The notes below the pieces were generated by a model. That model was not told the DNA's origin, did not search any database, and was given only the letters and a program-made list of their open reading frames with translations. 64,000 bases of DNA from Mariniphaga anaerophila (GTDB lineage Bacteria; Bacteroidota; Bacteroidia; Bacteroidales; Prolixibacteraceae): assembly GCF_900129025.1 (NCBI RefSeq), contig NZ_FQUM01000003.1, positions 434,001-498,000 of the forward strand. The letters run 5' to 3'. Position 1 is the stretch's first letter. Every line of letters begins with the position of its first letter. Below are positions 63,176 through 64,000 of this stretch, piece by piece. Position numbers and translations under genes: made by a program.

Positions 63176-63790
63176 CTACATGTTTGCGTAAGTATTCAGC
63201 TTACTCAGGTATTTTCCGATGATGTCAAATTCGAGGTTCACCACAGAGCCTTCTTTAAAAGTATGAAAGTTGGTAACTTCGTGAGTAAAAGGAATAATTG
63301 CCACCTGAAATGAATTGTCTTTTGAGTTGACAACAGTGAGGCTGACTCCGTTTACCGTTACAGAACCTTTTTCAACAGTCATGTATCCCTTCCGGGCTTT
63401 TTCAACATCAAAATCGTATTCAAAAGTGTAGTACCAGCTCCCGTCTGCTTCTTCAACTTTTTTGCAAACTGCAGTTTGATCCACATGCCCCTGAACGATG
63501 TGCCCATCGAGGCGGCCATTCATAATCATACTACGTTCGAGATTTACTTTTGAGCCGACTTCCAACAGCCCCAGATTTGATTTCAACAACGTTTCTTTGA
63601 TGGCGGTTACTTTATACGTTCTGGCATTTTTGTCGACCTCAACAACGGTTAAACAAACCCCGTTGTGCGACAGGCTCTGGTCCACTTTCAGTTCATTGGC
63701 AAACGAACAGGTTAACGTAAAATGCACATTTTCTTTTTCCTTTTCGATGGCGGTTACCGTACCAAATTCCTCAATTATTCCTGAAAACAT
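63176..63790 (-). CDS. ribE: Riboflavin synthase alpha subunit
   Basis: The 204-residue enzyme dismutates two lumazines to riboflavin. It has two lumazine-binding repeats: MFSGIIEEFGTV at the start, SHNGVCLTVVEV, the second-repeat GHIVQGHVDQTA and VNGVSLTVV, ending with NLEFDIIGKYLSKL. The ATG at 63790 (MFSGII) is the family start; an in-frame TTG at 63799 is rejected. The gene lies 47 bases downstream of the cysS end. The intergenic stretch to the SDR gene (63057-63175) has no gene. Confidence 0.94.
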   Translation of the reverse strand: MFSGIIEEFGTVTAIEKEKENVHFTLTCSFANELKVDQSLSHNGVCLTVVEVDKNARTYKVTAIKETLLKSNLGLLEVGSKVNLERSMIMNGRLDGHIVQGHVDQTAVCKKVEEADGSWYYTFEYDFDVEKARKGYMTVEKGSVTVNGVSLTVVNSKDNSFQVAIIPFTHEVTNFHTFKEGSVVNLEFDIIGKYLSKLNTYANM

Positions 63791-63808
63791 ATCTGTCAAA
63801 TTTTAATT

Positions 63809-63816
63809 CAAAACTA
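63809..63816 (-). promoter_or_regulatory. -7 promoter element of ribE
   Basis: The minus strand reads TAGTTTTG (TAnnTTTG) 19 bases before the ribE ATG. No clear -33 element is present. Confidence 0.4.
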
Positions 63817-63837
63817 CACTTGTTTAAGAAGCTCCTT

Positions 63838-64000
63838 TTATTTCAGGCTCCACTCAAATCCCTCTTTCGTGTCTTTTATCTCCACGCCCAAACCACTCAG
63901 CTCGTCGCGGATTTTATCGGCAGTAGCCCAATCTTTCCGGGTTTTAGCCTCAAGCCTGAGTTGTAATACCAGGTCGATTACTTTATCCATTATTTCGTTT
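63838..64000 (-). CDS. cysS: Cysteinyl-tRNA synthetase, C-terminal end (truncated by the window)
   Basis: The minus strand reads an open frame from the window edge to a TAA at 63838-63840. The residues, including [21 protein letters not shown], then [13 protein letters not shown], match the C-terminal helix of CysRS. The KDW.TAD.IRDEL pattern and the terminal W are characteristic. The remainder lies beyond the window. Confidence 0.9.
   Translation of the reverse strand, partial: NEIMDKVIDLVLQLRLEAKTRKDWATADKIRDELSGLGVEIKDTKEGFEWSLK

Noticed and set aside
1-64000. CRISPR arrays, insertion sequences, prophage, tRNA or rRNA genes
   Set aside because: No regularly spaced repeats, transposase or integrase motifs, or cloverleaf-like sequences were noticed on reading; a tRNAscan or ISfinder search was not possible.

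Overview
The window comes from a Bacteroidota chromosome, most plausibly the Bacteroidales/Marinilabiliales side. The grounds are the LpxC-FabZ fusion gene, the sufBCD-S-E-T layout, a GH133/GT4/GH57 glycogen cluster, GSCFA and GldK-like SUMF1 proteins, scarce Shine-Dalgarno sites, and repeated promoter elements of the Bacteroidota type (TTTG-N19-21-TAnnTTTG). No rRNA, tRNA, CRISPR array, insertion sequence or phage gene was seen. Coding density is high and no gene-free stretch exceeds about 300 bases.

Layout. 1-4239 (+): sugar/polyol-phosphate genes (aldolase-dehydrogenase fusion, SorE-like dehydrogenase, IMPase-like phosphatase). 4269-5603: a MarR-type repressor facing an Rnk/GreA-C-like gene across two palindromic operators, plus a 38-residue basic protein. 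5737-11219 (-): a four-gene efflux operon with two paralogous adaptors, a TolC protein and a MacB-type permease without an ATPase. 11461-15285 (-): an EamA transporter and a large DUF3352-like protein. 15382-20224 (-): rimP-nusA-infB behind a well-formed promoter and a hairpin leader. 20396-24944 (+): HD phosphohydrolase, then lpxD, lpxC-fabZ, lpxA. 24948-25988 (-): thiL. 26120-33017 (+): sufB, sufC, sufD, sufS, an SBF-like transporter, sufE, sufT. 33097-37041 (+): queG, a YdeI-like protein and a class A PBP. 37828-48168 (+): glycogen metabolism (branching enzyme of eukaryotic type, GSCFA protein, debranching enzyme, GT4 synthase, GH57, phosphorylase). 48181-51839 (+): XRE-cupin regulator, acyl-CoA synthetase, pyrH, frr.

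51988-61582 is the most unusual part. Five tightly spaced minus-strand genes encode a tetraheme NapC-type cytochrome fused to a SUMF1 domain, a Tat-exported Gfo/Idh/MocA lipoprotein, a GT2 polyprenyl-phosphate sugar transferase, a GT-C/TPR membrane glycosyltransferase, and a small signal-peptide/C-terminal-anchor protein. A divergent 844-residue membrane protein joins an exported PLC-like/LamG region to a cytosolic SARP-type DNA-binding domain and is a natural candidate regulator. A beta-phosphoglucomutase-like HAD gene follows it.

61569-64000 (-): folK, folB, a pteridine-reductase-like SDR, riboflavin synthase and the 3' end of cysS. Functions are inferred from motifs read by eye and from gene order; no database search was possible.
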